Of a stretch of DNA of 64,000 nucleotides, positions 18,502-28,126 are shown in pieces. Position numbers and translations under genes: made by a program. The notes beneath the pieces were generated by a model. The model worked only from the letters and a program-made list of their open reading frames with translations, had not been told where the DNA came from and did no database searches. Positions within the stretch are counted from its first letter, which is position 1; every line of letters starts with the position of its first letter. This DNA is from Planococcus sp. PAMC 21323 (GTDB taxonomy: Bacteria > Bacillota > Bacilli > Bacillales_A > Planococcaceae): the NCBI RefSeq assembly GCF_000785555.1, contig NZ_CP009129.1, forward strand, positions 2,294,001 through 2,358,000. Direction: 5' to 3'.

Positions 18502-19629
18502 TTAATGATCGTCTTCTCCGACAAAATAGTTTTGACTTTCATAAATCTCCATGTCTTTGTCAGGAAGAATTAAATTATCAAAGTTTAACGTATTCCCGAT
18601 TACCACATGGCCACTTCCTGCACCTACATAAATACCATAGGAAGATTTATCGCGTGGATCGATAACCATATTGTTTAATATTTGCGTATTATAGCTTGGC
18701 AATTCGAGGTTTTCCCCACCATCTCCACCACGTACTGCTATATTGTATTCATTATTAAAAGCAATATTCGATTCGATGATATTCGATTTCGAATCGTTTT
18801 TAATATCAATCCCATAATAAAAACCACTCACTGTGTTATTTTCGATCAAACTGCTTGTTTCACCTTCTACGGTGATGCCTTGCTGATCGTCAAATCCAGG
18901 ACGATCTTCAGTCACAAGACAATTGACTACATGATTATCTTTACCGCCACCGTATAAGGACAGATGTCCATCGCCAGAATTTCGTACAACGCACGAATCA
19001 ATGAGGTTATCGTCTGAATCAAAATTAATAATCCCTGATCCATAATTAAACTCGGAAGTAACATTTTTTACAACATTATGATTCGAATGATTAAGGTGTA
19101 CACCTTGTGAGTAATTTTTCAAATAAGTATCTTCAATTGAACTATCACTTGTGTATAAAAACAATATACCTATATGCGATGTTAATGAACCATCTTCCGG
19201 CAAACGTTCTCCCATTAAAAATCCACCTTTAAGATGAACATCGCTTGTTTTATCAACCCAAAATACACCATACTCATCGTCCGTATCTGTCTTAAATATT
19301 GCTTCTTCCATTAAAATAGTAATTGGTTTTGATATTTTTAAGGCAAAATAACTATCTCCATAACCAGTAGTTGCCTTAAGGTCTGGATTTTTACTTAATT
19401 TATAGACACCAGGAGGGATTTCTAACGTACCACCAGCCGGAGTATCATCTATAGATTTTTGAAGTTCCACTGTTTTATCTTCTACTTCATCTAAACTCGC
19501 ACTATAGCTCTCTGGTCCATTTTGTTCTTCTTCATTCTGTGTCATCTTTTCCATGATTAAAAATAAGTAACTAAACCCAGCCATGCCTAATAAAACAATA
19601 AAAAGAAACCCGATAGTTTTCGCTTTCAT
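18502..19629 (-). CDS. Membrane-anchored right-handed beta-helix protein, copy 2
   Basis: A 375-residue paralogue of the 14774-15898 product, with long stretches that are nearly identical (KISKPI, LKGGFLMG, HLSLYGGGK, DQQGITVE, SGFYYGIDIKN). One N-terminal hydrophobic anchor is followed by an acidic linker (residues 30-55) and then the beta-helix. The fold and the anchor point to a role at the cell surface with a polysaccharide as ligand or substrate. No catalytic residues can be named. ATG 19629 follows a GGAGGTG site. The shared island element lies upstream at 19706-19726. Confidence 0.8.
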   Translation of the reverse strand: MKAKTIGFLFIVLLGMAGFSYLFLIMEKMTQNEEEQNGPESYSASLDEVEDKTVELQKSIDDTPAGGTLEIPPGVYKLSKNPDLKATTGYGDSYFALKISKPITILMEEAIFKTDTDDEYGVFWVDKTSDVHLKGGFLMGERLPEDGSLTSHIGILFLYTSDSSIEDTYLKNYSQGVHLNHSNHNVVKNVTSEFNYGSGIINFDSDDNLIDSCVVRNSGDGHLSLYGGGKDNHVVNCLVTEDRPGFDDQQGITVEGETSSLIENNTVSGFYYGIDIKNDSKSNIIESNIAFNNEYNIAVRGGDGGENLELPSYNTQILNNMVIDPRDKSSYGIYVGAGSGHVVIGNTLNFDNLILPDKDMEIYESQNYFVGEDDH

Positions 19630-19705
19630 TTATGACACCTCCTGTAGCGAATATTCGTTTCTCTTCTATCATACATAGTTCTATATAAAAACGACAGCTT
19701 ATTGT

Positions 19706-19726
19706 CCGATAATTCAGATAACTATT
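19706..19726 (-). promoter_or_regulatory. Shared island element upstream of beta-helix copy 2
   Basis: Sense strand reads TATCTGAATTATCGG, matching the element at the other island promoters. The -10 is less clear here. A candidate TGATAGAA lies about 40 bases downstream. Confidence 0.4.
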
Positions 19727-19749
19727 AAAAATAGGTTAATAAGGACTAA

Positions 19750-19786
19750 AAAAGACATCCGTCAGATTTGCTCTGATGGATGTCTT
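19750..19786 (-). terminator. Terminator overlapping the stop of the 77-residue gene
   Basis: AAGACATCC and GGATGTCTT with inner TCAGA/TCTGA. The stem includes the TGA stop codon of the gene at 19762. Confidence 0.8.
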
Positions 19787-19995
19787 GCTGTATTTCCTTT
19801 ATGTGATTGTCGCTGTTCAGTTGATTCCGTACTTGATCTTACTACCGGCACTGAGTCAGCACCCGAGTTTTCACTGCGTGCTAACAACTCTTCACGGTGG
19901 CTGTGGGTAGCTTCTTCACGCTTCGAACTTGCTTTTCCTAAAGAGAAAAGAACAGTCATTCCAAACACAAAGCCGCCTGTTAATAAAGCCCACAT
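19762..19995 (-). CDS. Small membrane-anchored protein of unknown function
   Basis: A 77-residue protein with one hydrophobic segment (residues 1-20) and a polar, Ser/Glu/His-rich tail of about 55 residues. I do not recognise a family. I use ATG 19995 because AAGAGGTGG lies about 5 bases before it. An in-frame GTG three codons upstream overlaps that site. It has its own terminator and sits in the glycan island between the beta-helix gene and VanZ. Confidence 0.55.
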   Translation of the reverse strand: MWALLTGGFVFGMTVLFSLGKASSKREEATHSHREELLARSENSGADSVPVVRSSTESTEQRQSHKGNTARHPSEQI

Positions 19996-20182
19996 ACATT
20001 CCACCTCTTTTTAAGTAAATTAATAACTATCATGATTGCACTTCTCCTTACAATTGCCATTAATCTTTCTGATTCAACCTATTTTACGCTTAATTTTAAT
20101 CAAATGATAGATTCTTATGTACCAGTAATTCGAATATGGATAAGACTTTAAAACCAAATTAAACCTATATTTTGTTATTAAT

Positions 20183-20662
20183 CTATTTAAAATTTCTTTT
20201 TATTGTCTTTTCTTTCTGAAAAACCAATAAATTACCAATTAAAGTGTAAATTACTACACTTAATCCAACACCTGCGCTATCAATCAACACATCTCGAACT
20301 TCACCGCTACGTCCCTCAATAAACAATTGATGAACTTCATCCGTTACAGCAAACAATACACTCAAACCAAAACCGAATATTAATCGTTTAACTCCACGAT
20401 ACCCGCTACTTCTCCATGCATTTAAGCTCAACAAACCTAATAAAAAATAAGCGAAAAAATGAGCGTTTTTCCGTATAAAAGTATGAAAACTTTCAATATC
20501 AATATTTAATTGAGGAGCTATCCCTTCAATTAACTCGAGCAATGCTGCGACAATACCTGAACTTAATTGACTAGAAGCTGATCCTGGTTGATGAGAAAGA
20601 TAAAAAATGACAGCCATCCAGGAAAATACAGCTATCCAAGAAACATATTTGTATACCTTCAT
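20183..20662 (-). CDS. VanZ family membrane protein
   Basis: A 159-residue protein with four to five membrane helices. FYLSHQPG after the first helix, HFFAYFLLG near residue 67 and the FAVTDEVHQLFIEGRSGEVRD segment near residues 105-125 are the VanZ signature. VanZ-like proteins reduce binding of teicoplanin and related drugs by an unclear mechanism. Here it is with cell-surface genes. A second, more distant VanZ-like protein is at 45125. Confidence 0.88.
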   Translation of the reverse strand: MKVYKYVSWIAVFSWMAVIFYLSHQPGSASSQLSSGIVAALLELIEGIAPQLNIDIESFHTFIRKNAHFFAYFLLGLLSLNAWRSSGYRGVKRLIFGFGLSVLFAVTDEVHQLFIEGRSGEVRDVLIDSAGVGLSVVIYTLIGNLLVFQKEKTIKRNFK

Positions 20663-20816
20663 ACGACAAATCCTTTACTTAAAAATCATTTTCTTCAATA
20701 CGATTGATTATACCACTCACTTGAAAAAGCCGTCTAAGAGAGAATTATGCAAATAAAAAAGAAGTCGCTTTAAAAGCAAACTTCTCTCATGAACACTCGA
20801 TTTCTAATAAATAAAG

Positions 20817-21821
20817 TTACTCTTTCACTAATTTTAAAGGCGCTGAACGATAGGCTGGAAAAGAAGCGTGTTCTTTATCGACACCGACACTGTCGCATAA
20901 CAGGTCGTATACTTTTTGATTCCAAACTTTATAACTTACATAAAACGAAAACTCGGTATTTTTTCCAAATTGTTTTTTGAAAAGATACAAAGGATCATCT
21001 GGCTTACCCGTTAAACCTCCACCTTCATGGATAAGCTCCATTCCGTGTTCTTTTCCCCATAATACTAAAGCATATCGCATAACAAAAGCCGACGACAAAT
21101 CTTGATATTCCTGTAACGTTCCAGACAAATGAATATGAATAAACTTCCCATAAGCAAAGTTTAATCCACTCGCAATTATTTTTCCTTCATATACCACTTC
21201 TACAACTACAATACTCGGACCAAAAGATTTTAGGAGCCCATCGAAATATGCATCATCGAAATAGTAAACAGATGCCGCACCTCTTCTGTTCATCGTTTCG
21301 TAATATAGGTGTTTAAATTCTTTTAAATCTGGTGGATTAACAATTACACGATACTCAACACCCGCTTTTAACGCTTTTTGAACACTTTTCTGTTTTGATC
21401 TAGAGAATTCGGATTTAATGGGATCGTCAAAATCTTTCAAGTTTGTTCCTGTCGTATACCGACGGAATGTCAATTCATAACAGCTTTCAAAGTCTTGTGC
21501 GTTTGTAAACAATGGATGAAAACGCACAAACTCGCTAATAATATTCTCTTGTAGACAATATTCTTCAAATGCATGATGAAAAGCTGCAACAAGTTCTGCT
21601 TTAGCCCCCTCCTTACAGTCACTAATGCGTGGGCCTCCATATCCGTATGGAGTTGTAATATCGTAGAAAGCTTCTTCTCTCAGATCCATAGAGATAACTC
21701 TCCTTATGAACATATGGTCGACTCTTCCAAATGGATGTTGAAATTTAAACACCTCGCAAACCCCTTTTTCAATCTGTTCATATAAACGACCGTAGTCTTT
21801 TTCAAAATAGATATCCTTCAA
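20817..21821 (-). CDS. FemAB-like GNAT-fold acyl/aminoacyl transferase, copy 2
   Basis: A 334-residue paralogue of the 16250-17239 product. Matching blocks include YDITTPYGYGGP, SEFVRFHPLF, FIHIHLSGT and YLFKKQFGKNTEF. It probably moves an amino-acid or acyl group onto a surface glycan or peptidoglycan precursor. It starts with TTG 21821 after GGGGAGG. The upstream promoter has a clear extended -10 and the shared island element. It lies divergently from the polysaccharide deacetylase gene. Confidence 0.8.
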   Translation of the reverse strand: MKDIYFEKDYGRLYEQIEKGVCEVFKFQHPFGRVDHMFIRRVISMDLREEAFYDITTPYGYGGPRISDCKEGAKAELVAAFHHAFEEYCLQENIISEFVRFHPLFTNAQDFESCYELTFRRYTTGTNLKDFDDPIKSEFSRSKQKSVQKALKAGVEYRVIVNPPDLKEFKHLYYETMNRRGAASVYYFDDAYFDGLLKSFGPSIVVVEVVYEGKIIASGLNFAYGKFIHIHLSGTLQEYQDLSSAFVMRYALVLWGKEHGMELIHEGGGLTGKPDDPLYLFKKQFGKNTEFSFYVSYKVWNQKVYDLLCDSVGVDKEHASFPAYRSAPLKLVKE

Positions 21822-21911
21822 TTCGAAGATGCCTCCCCATACTTGATTTTTATTTCAATTTACTTAGTTGTAAATTCCCATTCCCTTACAAATAAAACTC
21901 TATTAACGTTC

Positions 21912-21966
21912 ATTCTAGCACAAAAGAATTAGTAATACTTAAATAATTAGAATATTTAGATTTATT
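21912..21966 (-). promoter_or_regulatory. Promoter of FemAB-like copy 2 with shared element
   Basis: Extended -10 (TGC then TAGAAT) at 21912-21920. The element TCTAAATATTCTAATTAT at 21945-21966 is a tandem 9-bp repeat. The second TCT is 34 bases from the -10, one helical turn more than at the GT2 promoter. Confidence 0.5.
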
Positions 21967-22053
21967 ATCTTTGATTCTGTAAAACGTCTTTTTAAAGTGA
22001 TTTAAAAGAATTAACTATATTTCTCAAATACCTATTAAATACCCATTTTTCTG

Positions 22054-22082
22054 TTGACATTATACATATATTAACTGATACT
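22054..22082 (+). promoter_or_regulatory. SigA-type promoter of the polysaccharide deacetylase gene
   Basis: TTGACA at 22054-22059, a 17-base spacer and GATACT at 22077-22082. A perfect -35 with a fair -10, about 65 bases before the ATG. Confidence 0.6.
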
Positions 22083-22125
22083 CACTTTATATGACTATTT
22101 TTTACAGAAAGGTTTTGTTGTACAT

Positions 22126-22149
22126 ATGCAAAAAAATAACGAGAAATGA
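22126..22149 (+). other. Possible 7-codon upstream reading frame
   Basis: ATG at 22126 starts a frame of seven codons (MQKNNEK) whose TGA overlaps the ATG of the deacetylase gene as ATGA. An AGAAAGG lies about 12 bases before it, while the main gene lacks its own strong ribosome site. Translational coupling is possible. Confidence 0.3.
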
Positions 22150-23156
22150 AAAGCTCCAAATTTGTTTTAAGTATGTTGTTTCTAATTAGTATATGCGTTC
22201 TACTTTCGATAACAAAAGCAGAAGCAAATTATGCAGATAGTGATTTTGACAAATCCGAACTACTAACTACCACAGAAGTTTCATCATCTATTCTTATGAG
22301 TACGCCGATGCGTTTTATTTTAGAGTACTACGGGTTTAAAATGGGATGGATTGAAGATTCCACCAGCCCACCTAAAGTGTTAGCAGCAGTAACTGACAAT
22401 CAAGCTGTAGATATTCCTGTGTTGATGTATCATATTTTAATACCAGGTCGAAATGACTCGATTAGTGTAGATCCTGTCCGTTTTAAAGAACAAATGCTTG
22501 CTCTAAAGTTATCTGGCTACACGACGATTACAGAACAACAATTGCTCGCTCACCTAGAAAACGATGTACAGCTACCAGAAAAACCAATATTAATTACATT
22601 TGACGACGGTTATATGAGTAATTACACAATAGCTTTTCCCATACTAAAAGAACTGAACATGAAAGCGAGTGTTTATGTCATTGCTAGTCGTATTTTTGAA
22701 ACCAATGGAGTTACTCCTGGCGAATACGAAAAGTTCTCCTGGCAACAAGCTAGAGAAATGGTCGGAACAATAAGCATTCAAAGTCATACGTGGGATTCTC
22801 ATTCTAAAAAACCCGACTCTCACTATCAAAGTCGAGGATTGATTACAACCCGATTGTTTAAAGAAAACAAACTAGAAACACAGCAAGAGTTTGAAGAACG
22901 TACGTTTAAGGATTTATTTACAGCTAAAAATACCATTGAAGAAAATGTCGGTACCGAAGTTATTGCAATTAGCTATCCCTATGGCGAATATACGGATGAT
23001 ACAATCCGTTTAGCAAAAAAAGCAGGCTACAAAATGGCTTTCACCATAAATAGCGGGACTAATGACCGAAATTCATCTTTATTTAAATTAAAACGATTTA
23101 CCGCTGACGGTATGTATTCAGGTCAGGAATTGATCCAACTAATCGAATCCAAATAA
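22146..23156 (+). CDS. Exported polysaccharide deacetylase (NodB fold, CE4)
   Basis: A 336-residue protein with a signal peptide (residues 1-28, ending SITKAEA). The NodB domain starts at VDIPVLMYH. Motif 1 is TFDDG with the metal and base aspartates, motif 2 is SHTWDSH (HxxxH zinc ligands), and motif 3 is SYPYGEY. CE4 enzymes remove N-acetyl groups from peptidoglycan or poly-N-acetylglucosamine. The last motif (MAFTINSGTN) is also visible. It is monocistronic, with a SigA promoter before and a bidirectional terminator after it. Confidence 0.92.
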   Translation: MKSSKFVLSMLFLISICVLLSITKAEANYADSDFDKSELLTTTEVSSSILMSTPMRFILEYYGFKMGWIEDSTSPPKVLAAVTDNQAVDIPVLMYHILIPGRNDSISVDPVRFKEQMLALKLSGYTTITEQQLLAHLENDVQLPEKPILITFDDGYMSNYTIAFPILKELNMKASVYVIASRIFETNGVTPGEYEKFSWQQAREMVGTISIQSHTWDSHSKKPDSHYQSRGLITTRLFKENKLETQQEFEERTFKDLFTAKNTIEENVGTEVIAISYPYGEYTDDTIRLAKKAGYKMAFTINSGTNDRNSSLFKLKRFTADGMYSGQELIQLIESK

Positions 23157-23193
23157 AAAGCAGTGACCAAGAAATTAATGGTCACTGCTTTTC
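23155..23193. terminator. Bidirectional terminator, deacetylase / galU
   Basis: AAAAGCAGTGACCA and its complement around a 9-base loop, between convergent genes. Confidence 0.9.
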
Positions 23194-23194
23194 G

Positions 23195-24076
23195 TTAATT
23201 TTTATCAATATAAGATTCTTTTAACTTGTCATCAAACAACTGTAATAAACGCTCTCGCAATTCAGGACGTTTTAAAGCAAATTCAATCGTCGTCTCAATA
23301 AAGCCAAATTTCTCACCCACATCAAAGCGGCGTCCATCAAATTCGTAAGCATAAACTTCTTGAACTTCATTGAGTTTTTGGATAGCATCGGTCAATTGAA
23401 TTTCGCCACCGGCACCAAGTTCATGTTGTCCAAGATACTCAAAAATTTCAGGAGTTAAAATGTAACGCCCCATGATCGCATAATTTGAAGGTGCGGTTCC
23501 TGGTGAAGGTTTCTCAACAAAATTATCAACTTTGATCAATTTTCCGTCGATTGAAATCGGATTGATAATACCATATCGATGGGTCTCATCTTCTGGAACT
23601 TGTTTTACGCCGATGACACTTTTACCGGTCGACTCGTTTTGTTTCATTAATTGTGCTAAGCAAGGCTCTTCGTTTTCTACAATATCATCGCCCAATAAGA
23701 CGGCAAAAGGTTCATTACCGATAAAGCGGCGCGCCGACCAAATTGCATGCCCAAGACCAAGTGGTTCTTTTTGACGAATATAATGAATTTCCACATTCGA
23801 AGTTTCTAAGACAGAATCTAGCATATCTGTCTTTCCTTTTTTCAACAAATTATCTTCTAATTCGAAAGCATGGTCAAAATGATCTTCGATGGCACGTTTA
23901 CCTTTACCGGTAACAATAATAATATCTTCAATACCCGAAGCAATCGCTTCTTCAACTATGTACTGGATTGTCGGCTTATCAACGATGGGCAACATTTCTT
24001 TTGGCATAGCTTTTGTTGCTGGAAGAAATCGTGTTCCAAGACCTGCAGCAGGAATTATTGCTTTTTTCACGCGCAT
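23195..24076 (-). CDS. galU: UTP-glucose-1-phosphate uridylyltransferase
   Basis: Makes UDP-glucose, the entry to teichoic-acid glucosylation and to UDP-sugars for the neighbouring glycan genes. The 293-residue protein begins [20 protein letters not shown] and has [24 protein letters not shown] and a VEKP segment, all conserved in GalU/GtaB. An AGAAGGTG site precedes the ATG. Together with GalE it provides UDP-galactose. Confidence 0.96.
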   Translation of the reverse strand: MRVKKAIIPAAGLGTRFLPATKAMPKEMLPIVDKPTIQYIVEEAIASGIEDIIIVTGKGKRAIEDHFDHAFELEDNLLKKGKTDMLDSVLETSNVEIHYIRQKEPLGLGHAIWSARRFIGNEPFAVLLGDDIVENEEPCLAQLMKQNESTGKSVIGVKQVPEDETHRYGIINPISIDGKLIKVDNFVEKPSPGTAPSNYAIMGRYILTPEIFEYLGQHELGAGGEIQLTDAIQKLNEVQEVYAYEFDGRRFDVGEKFGFIETTIEFALKRPELRERLLQLFDDKLKESYIDKN

Positions 24077-24200
24077 CTTTTCACCTTCTCATCCTTATTT
24101 ATTAGCTTTCTATTGTTTAATAATAACATTTTCCTATTATAAAGCTAATACGAATTAAATCACCTTCTCAAATTGACTCAAAGGAAAAGCTTATACCACT

Positions 24201-24264
24201 TATTCTAAATAACTATTAACAATTTCCTATAAATAGTTAAAACTATTTACATATGTGTTAAAAT
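24201..24264 (+). promoter_or_regulatory. Promoter region of the MHYT-GGDEF-EAL gene with shared element
   Basis: TATTCTAAATAACTATT at 24201-24217 resembles the shared island element. An extended -10 (TGT then TAAAAT) lies at 24256-24264. The spacing is about 55 bases, three helical turns more than at the GT2 promoter. AACTATT-like words recur in between. Confidence 0.4.
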
Positions 24265-24361
24265 AAATACATCAAATGTCCCTAGTTATTTTTTTCTCGT
24301 TATATTTTTTTATTAATCTGCATCATTTTACTCTATATGATCCAAAGGAAGTGCGAACTAG

Positions 24362-26746
24362 TTGAATTTTTTACCATTATCCTATGACTCTGGATTAATC
24401 GTCCTTTCGATGATTGTTGTTTTTTGCTCTACTTTTATAACATTAAATATTAGTCACACCTTGTTTAACGCAGTTGGCACAGCAAAGATTAAATGGATCT
24501 TACTAGGCGCGTTTGTTATGGGTCTTGGTATTTGGTCTATGCACTTTATTGGCATGCTAGCTGTTCATACGCCAGTAACAGTGACTTATAGTTTTCCACT
24601 TGTAATCACGTCAATTTTCCCAGCTTTGTTTGCAAGTGCGCTAGCTTTTTCTATCGTAAGTAAGGTACAAATTCGTAAAGTACAAATACTCGTTGGAACT
24701 ATTCTTATAACATCGGGCTTTATCGCCATGCATTATATCGGGATAACCTCAATGCAGACACAAGCAATGATGCAGTATAATTTCTCGCTATTGGGAATCT
24801 CTGCGACAATTGCACTCATTTCTTCAGTTCTGATCATGTACTTTTTATTGAATGTAAGAAATCATAAAGGCTTTTATTGGATGAAGACAGCTGGAGCTAT
24901 CCTTATAGCAATCGCTATTTCAAGTATGCACTATATTGGCATGGCTGCTGTACAGTTTAAAACGCCTAATTCCTCTATTTCAACAACATTTTATTCGCTT
25001 AACAATCATTATGTAGCGTACATAGTAGGAATCATCATGGTGTTAATTTTACTTGTAGCAATACTTAGTTTGTATGGTGACAATAAAGTGAAATTACTAG
25101 CCGAGGAATACAATCGTCAATTTGATTCTCTCATTGAAACTGCGACAGACGGTATTGTTGTAACAAATGATAAAGGAATTATTACACAATGGAATTACGG
25201 CGCTGAGACACTTTTCGGCTATCAAAAAAGCGAAATTATGAACCAACATGTTCAGACGATTTTACCAGATGCTCAACCTTCATCCTGTCGGAAAGAGCTT
25301 GCTTCCATGGTTGGTAAAATTCGTGAATTCAAAGGTTTTAAAAAAGACGGAAACCATTTTCCAGTTGAGTTATCGACAGGGTATTGGGAAACTCCGCGAG
25401 GCGATTATCACAGTTTTATTATCCGAGACATTACTAGCAGAAAAAATAACGAAGAAAAAATTAGTAACTTAGTTTACTTGGACTCGCTGACAGGTTTACC
25501 AAATCGTCGTTTGTATAATAATCGACTCGAATCTACAATTGACCAAGCAATTAATAACAATACAGTTCTCTCAGTCTTGTATTTAGACCTTGATCAATTC
25601 AAGCTTGTAAATGATATGTATGGGCATCAAACCGGTGATCAGCTATTAAAAGAAGTGTCTCAGCGGATTATATCGTGTATGGATAAAGCGGATACATTAG
25701 CAAGACTCGGTGGCGATGAATTTATATTGTTGCTACCAAATAGCAATTACACAAAAGCAGAAGCTCTTGCTCGAAATATTTTAGACGTGCTTAATCATGC
25801 TTTTTTACTAAAAAACGAAGAAGTGTTTATTACACCGTCAATCGGTGCCAGCTTGTTCCCCACAGATGGTACCGATTCTGAAACTTTGATTAAAAATGCT
25901 GATATTGCGATGTATCGTGTAAAAGAAGAAGGGAAAAACAATTTCCAGTTTTTCACTTCTGAAATGAATGACCTTATTTCTCGCAAATCTAAAATCGCCA
26001 TTAGTATTCGTAAAGGCTTAGAGCTTGGTGAATTCTCGGTTCACTATCAGCCACAAATCGATATTGAAACAGAAAAAATTATTGGCGTAGAAGCATTGGT
26101 TCGATGGAATCATGCCAAACTAGGACCGATATCGCCTGGTGAATTTATTCCAATTGCAGAAGAAAATGGCATGATTTTGCATATCGGCGAGTTTGTTCTT
26201 CGCACCGCTTGCCAACAAACGAAAGATTGGCAAGACGCTGGCGTTGAACATTTCCGAGTTGCCGTTAACATTTCAGCGAAACAATTTTCGCAAGGTAATA
26301 TTTCAGAAGTCATTACTTCCGCTTTAGAAGACGCCAATTTAGCACCTGAGTATCTTGAACTCGAATTAACCGAAAGCATGATTCAAGGAGCTACGTCTGC
26401 TATTTCTAAAATGCAGGATTTAAAAGCAATGGGCATCCATTTATCGATAGATGATTTTGGTACGGGGTATTCATCTTTAAGCTATTTAAAGCTATTCCCA
26501 ATTGATAGCTTGAAAATTGATCAGTATTTCACGCGCAATATTAACAAAGATCCAAAAGATGCAGCATTAGTCGATACCATCATTCAAATGGCGCGTAATT
26601 TAGGTTTAAACGTCATCGCAGAAGGTGTAGAAACGATCGAGCAACTGACATATTTAAAAGCAAAGCGCTGTCATCAAGCGCAAGGCTATTATTTCCAAAA
26701 ACCCTTATTGCCTGAAAAAATTAAGGAACTGTATATGAAAATTTAA
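24362..26746 (+). CDS. MHYT-PAS-GGDEF-EAL c-di-GMP signalling protein
   Basis: A 794-residue membrane sensor for cyclic di-GMP turnover. Residues 1-235 hold seven membrane helices with three MHYT-type motifs (MHFIGM, MHYIGI, MHYIGM), thought to bind a metal or gas. A PAS domain follows near 245-360, a GGDEF domain with intact GGDEF near 448, and an EAL domain with EALVRW, ELTESM, DDFGTGYSS and KIDQYF. Both catalytic sites look complete, so it could make or break c-di-GMP. It starts with TTG 24362 after AAGGAAGTG. A shared island promoter element lies upstream, which would link c-di-GMP to the surface-glycan genes. Confidence 0.95.
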   Translation: MNFLPLSYDSGLIVLSMIVVFCSTFITLNISHTLFNAVGTAKIKWILLGAFVMGLGIWSMHFIGMLAVHTPVTVTYSFPLVITSIFPALFASALAFSIVSKVQIRKVQILVGTILITSGFIAMHYIGITSMQTQAMMQYNFSLLGISATIALISSVLIMYFLLNVRNHKGFYWMKTAGAILIAIAISSMHYIGMAAVQFKTPNSSISTTFYSLNNHYVAYIVGIIMVLILLVAILSLYGDNKVKLLAEEYNRQFDSLIETATDGIVVTNDKGIITQWNYGAETLFGYQKSEIMNQHVQTILPDAQPSSCRKELASMVGKIREFKGFKKDGNHFPVELSTGYWETPRGDYHSFIIRDITSRKNNEEKISNLVYLDSLTGLPNRRLYNNRLESTIDQAINNNTVLSVLYLDLDQFKLVNDMYGHQTGDQLLKEVSQRIISCMDKADTLARLGGDEFILLLPNSNYTKAEALARNILDVLNHAFLLKNEEVFITPSIGASLFPTDGTDSETLIKNADIAMYRVKEEGKNNFQFFTSEMNDLISRKSKIAISIRKGLELGEFSVHYQPQIDIETEKIIGVEALVRWNHAKLGPISPGEFIPIAEENGMILHIGEFVLRTACQQTKDWQDAGVEHFRVAVNISAKQFSQGNISEVITSALEDANLAPEYLELELTESMIQGATSAISKMQDLKAMGIHLSIDDFGTGYSSLSYLKLFPIDSLKIDQYFTRNINKDPKDAALVDTIIQMARNLGLNVIAEGVETIEQLTYLKAKRCHQAQGYYFQKPLLPEKIKELYMKI

Positions 26747-26747
26747 T

Positions 26748-26794
26748 GTAAATAGCCCATACCTAGAAGTTTTACTTCTGGTATGGGCTATTTA
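26748..26794. terminator. Bidirectional terminator, GGDEF-EAL / antiporter
   Basis: AAATAGCCCATACC pairs with its complement, with an inner AGAAGT/ACTTCT stem. It lies between convergent genes. Confidence 0.9.
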
Positions 26795-27985
26795 TTTGCT
26801 CTCTAGTAATTTCGCTAAAGGATGAATGCCAAGACTTTGAATGATTAATGACAATATCACTACAGAAAAGCTGAGCGCAATGAGTTCACTCGCCGCATCA
26901 CCACCGGCCATTGCTCCAAGTTGCAATAGTAAAAACACAGACATAGAACCTCGAATACCCGACCATGAAATGAGCAATGCTTTTTTCCAAATTGCATGAT
27001 GTTTCTTTCCTGCTAATAATTTAAAACTACTTCCTACTACAACGAATCGAACGGCAATACTCGCAAACAATATCAATGCTGCCAGCAGCCAATTTTCCAG
27101 TGACAAGTATTTTGTCGCTTCGATGCCAATTAATAAAAAGAGTAATGCTAGCAATGAAGGTTCGACAACACTCCAAAACCCCGATAATGACTCGCGGTAA
27201 TGATCTTCTTTATTGGTATGAGAAAACTCCCACGACAACATGACCCCTGCAAAAACAGTTGCGAGAACACCTGAAAACCCGACACTCTCAGCCAGTTGAA
27301 ATACGCCGTAAGCGAGGACAATACTGAGCATGACTTGATAGTCTTTATGGTGTGTAAAGTGAACTGCTTTACTTAAAAGCCAACCGACAGCAATACCAAG
27401 AATCGCGCCGCCTAAAGAAACATAAAGAAACTCACCTAATGCAGCAAATACATCGAGCGATTCGGATTGTAAATAAATCGCTGATAATACACTAAACAAC
27501 ACAATGCTCGTTCCGTCATTAATCATCGATTCTCCGTCCACAATGTCTGCTATGTTTTGATCAGGTGAAGATTTTTTTAAAATCGCTACAACAGAAGCTG
27601 GATCGGTCGGTGCCAAAATTGCTGCGACAACAAAAGCACCTGCAAGAGAAATCGAAAAAAACCAACCCCCTATCCAATAAACAGTCAGCCCTACAAGGAC
27701 AACCGTTAGACCGAGCCCAATAGTACTCAGTAGTCCAATAATGCCCGCATTTTTTCGTAAAGCTTTTGCTGAAAATTGATACGCAGAAACAAATAGTAAG
27801 CCCGGTAAAAAAACATCATAAATTAAGGTCTCTGTAACCGTTATGCCTGTAAAGTATGGGATAAAAGATAAACCGATACCAATTAACACGAGTACGACCG
27901 GTACTGGGAAATTTTCTTGTTTTTTATCGATGGTAAACACTAAATAACCAATGCACAATAAGATGGTCACGAGTCCGACTGACAA
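26792..27985 (-). CDS. Cation:proton antiporter, CPA1 (NhaP-like)
   Basis: A 397-residue protein with about 12 membrane helices. APTDPASVVAIL near residue 125 and DGESMINDGTSIVLF near 150 are the core CPA1 motifs with the ion-binding aspartates, and SWSGIRGSMSVFLLL near 340 carries the conserved arginine. It would exchange sodium or potassium for protons. No long C-terminal regulatory domain is present. TTG 27985 is the start, after GGAGGAG. It stands alone. Confidence 0.9.
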   Translation of the reverse strand: MSVGLVTILLCIGYLVFTIDKKQENFPVPVVLVLIGIGLSFIPYFTGITVTETLIYDVFLPGLLFVSAYQFSAKALRKNAGIIGLLSTIGLGLTVVLVGLTVYWIGGWFFSISLAGAFVVAAILAPTDPASVVAILKKSSPDQNIADIVDGESMINDGTSIVLFSVLSAIYLQSESLDVFAALGEFLYVSLGGAILGIAVGWLLSKAVHFTHHKDYQVMLSIVLAYGVFQLAESVGFSGVLATVFAGVMLSWEFSHTNKEDHYRESLSGFWSVVEPSLLALLFLLIGIEATKYLSLENWLLAALILFASIAVRFVVVGSSFKLLAGKKHHAIWKKALLISWSGIRGSMSVFLLLQLGAMAGGDAASELIALSFSVVILSLIIQSLGIHPLAKLLESK

Positions 27986-28050
27986 AAAATCTCCTCCAAG
28001 CGTAAAACATATCTAAGCTTTAAAATTCTTGTAAAACAAAGTCATCAAAC

Positions 28051-28090
28051 AAAACAACCGGACCATTCATTATTAGCGGTCCAGTTGTTA
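28051..28090 (-). terminator. Terminator of the Xre regulator gene
   Basis: On the minus strand AACTGGACC pairs with GGTCCGGTT and is followed by a T-rich stretch. Confidence 0.7.
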
Positions 28091-28126
28091 CTCTATTACA
28101 AGAATAGTTTATAAAAACTTCTTTAC

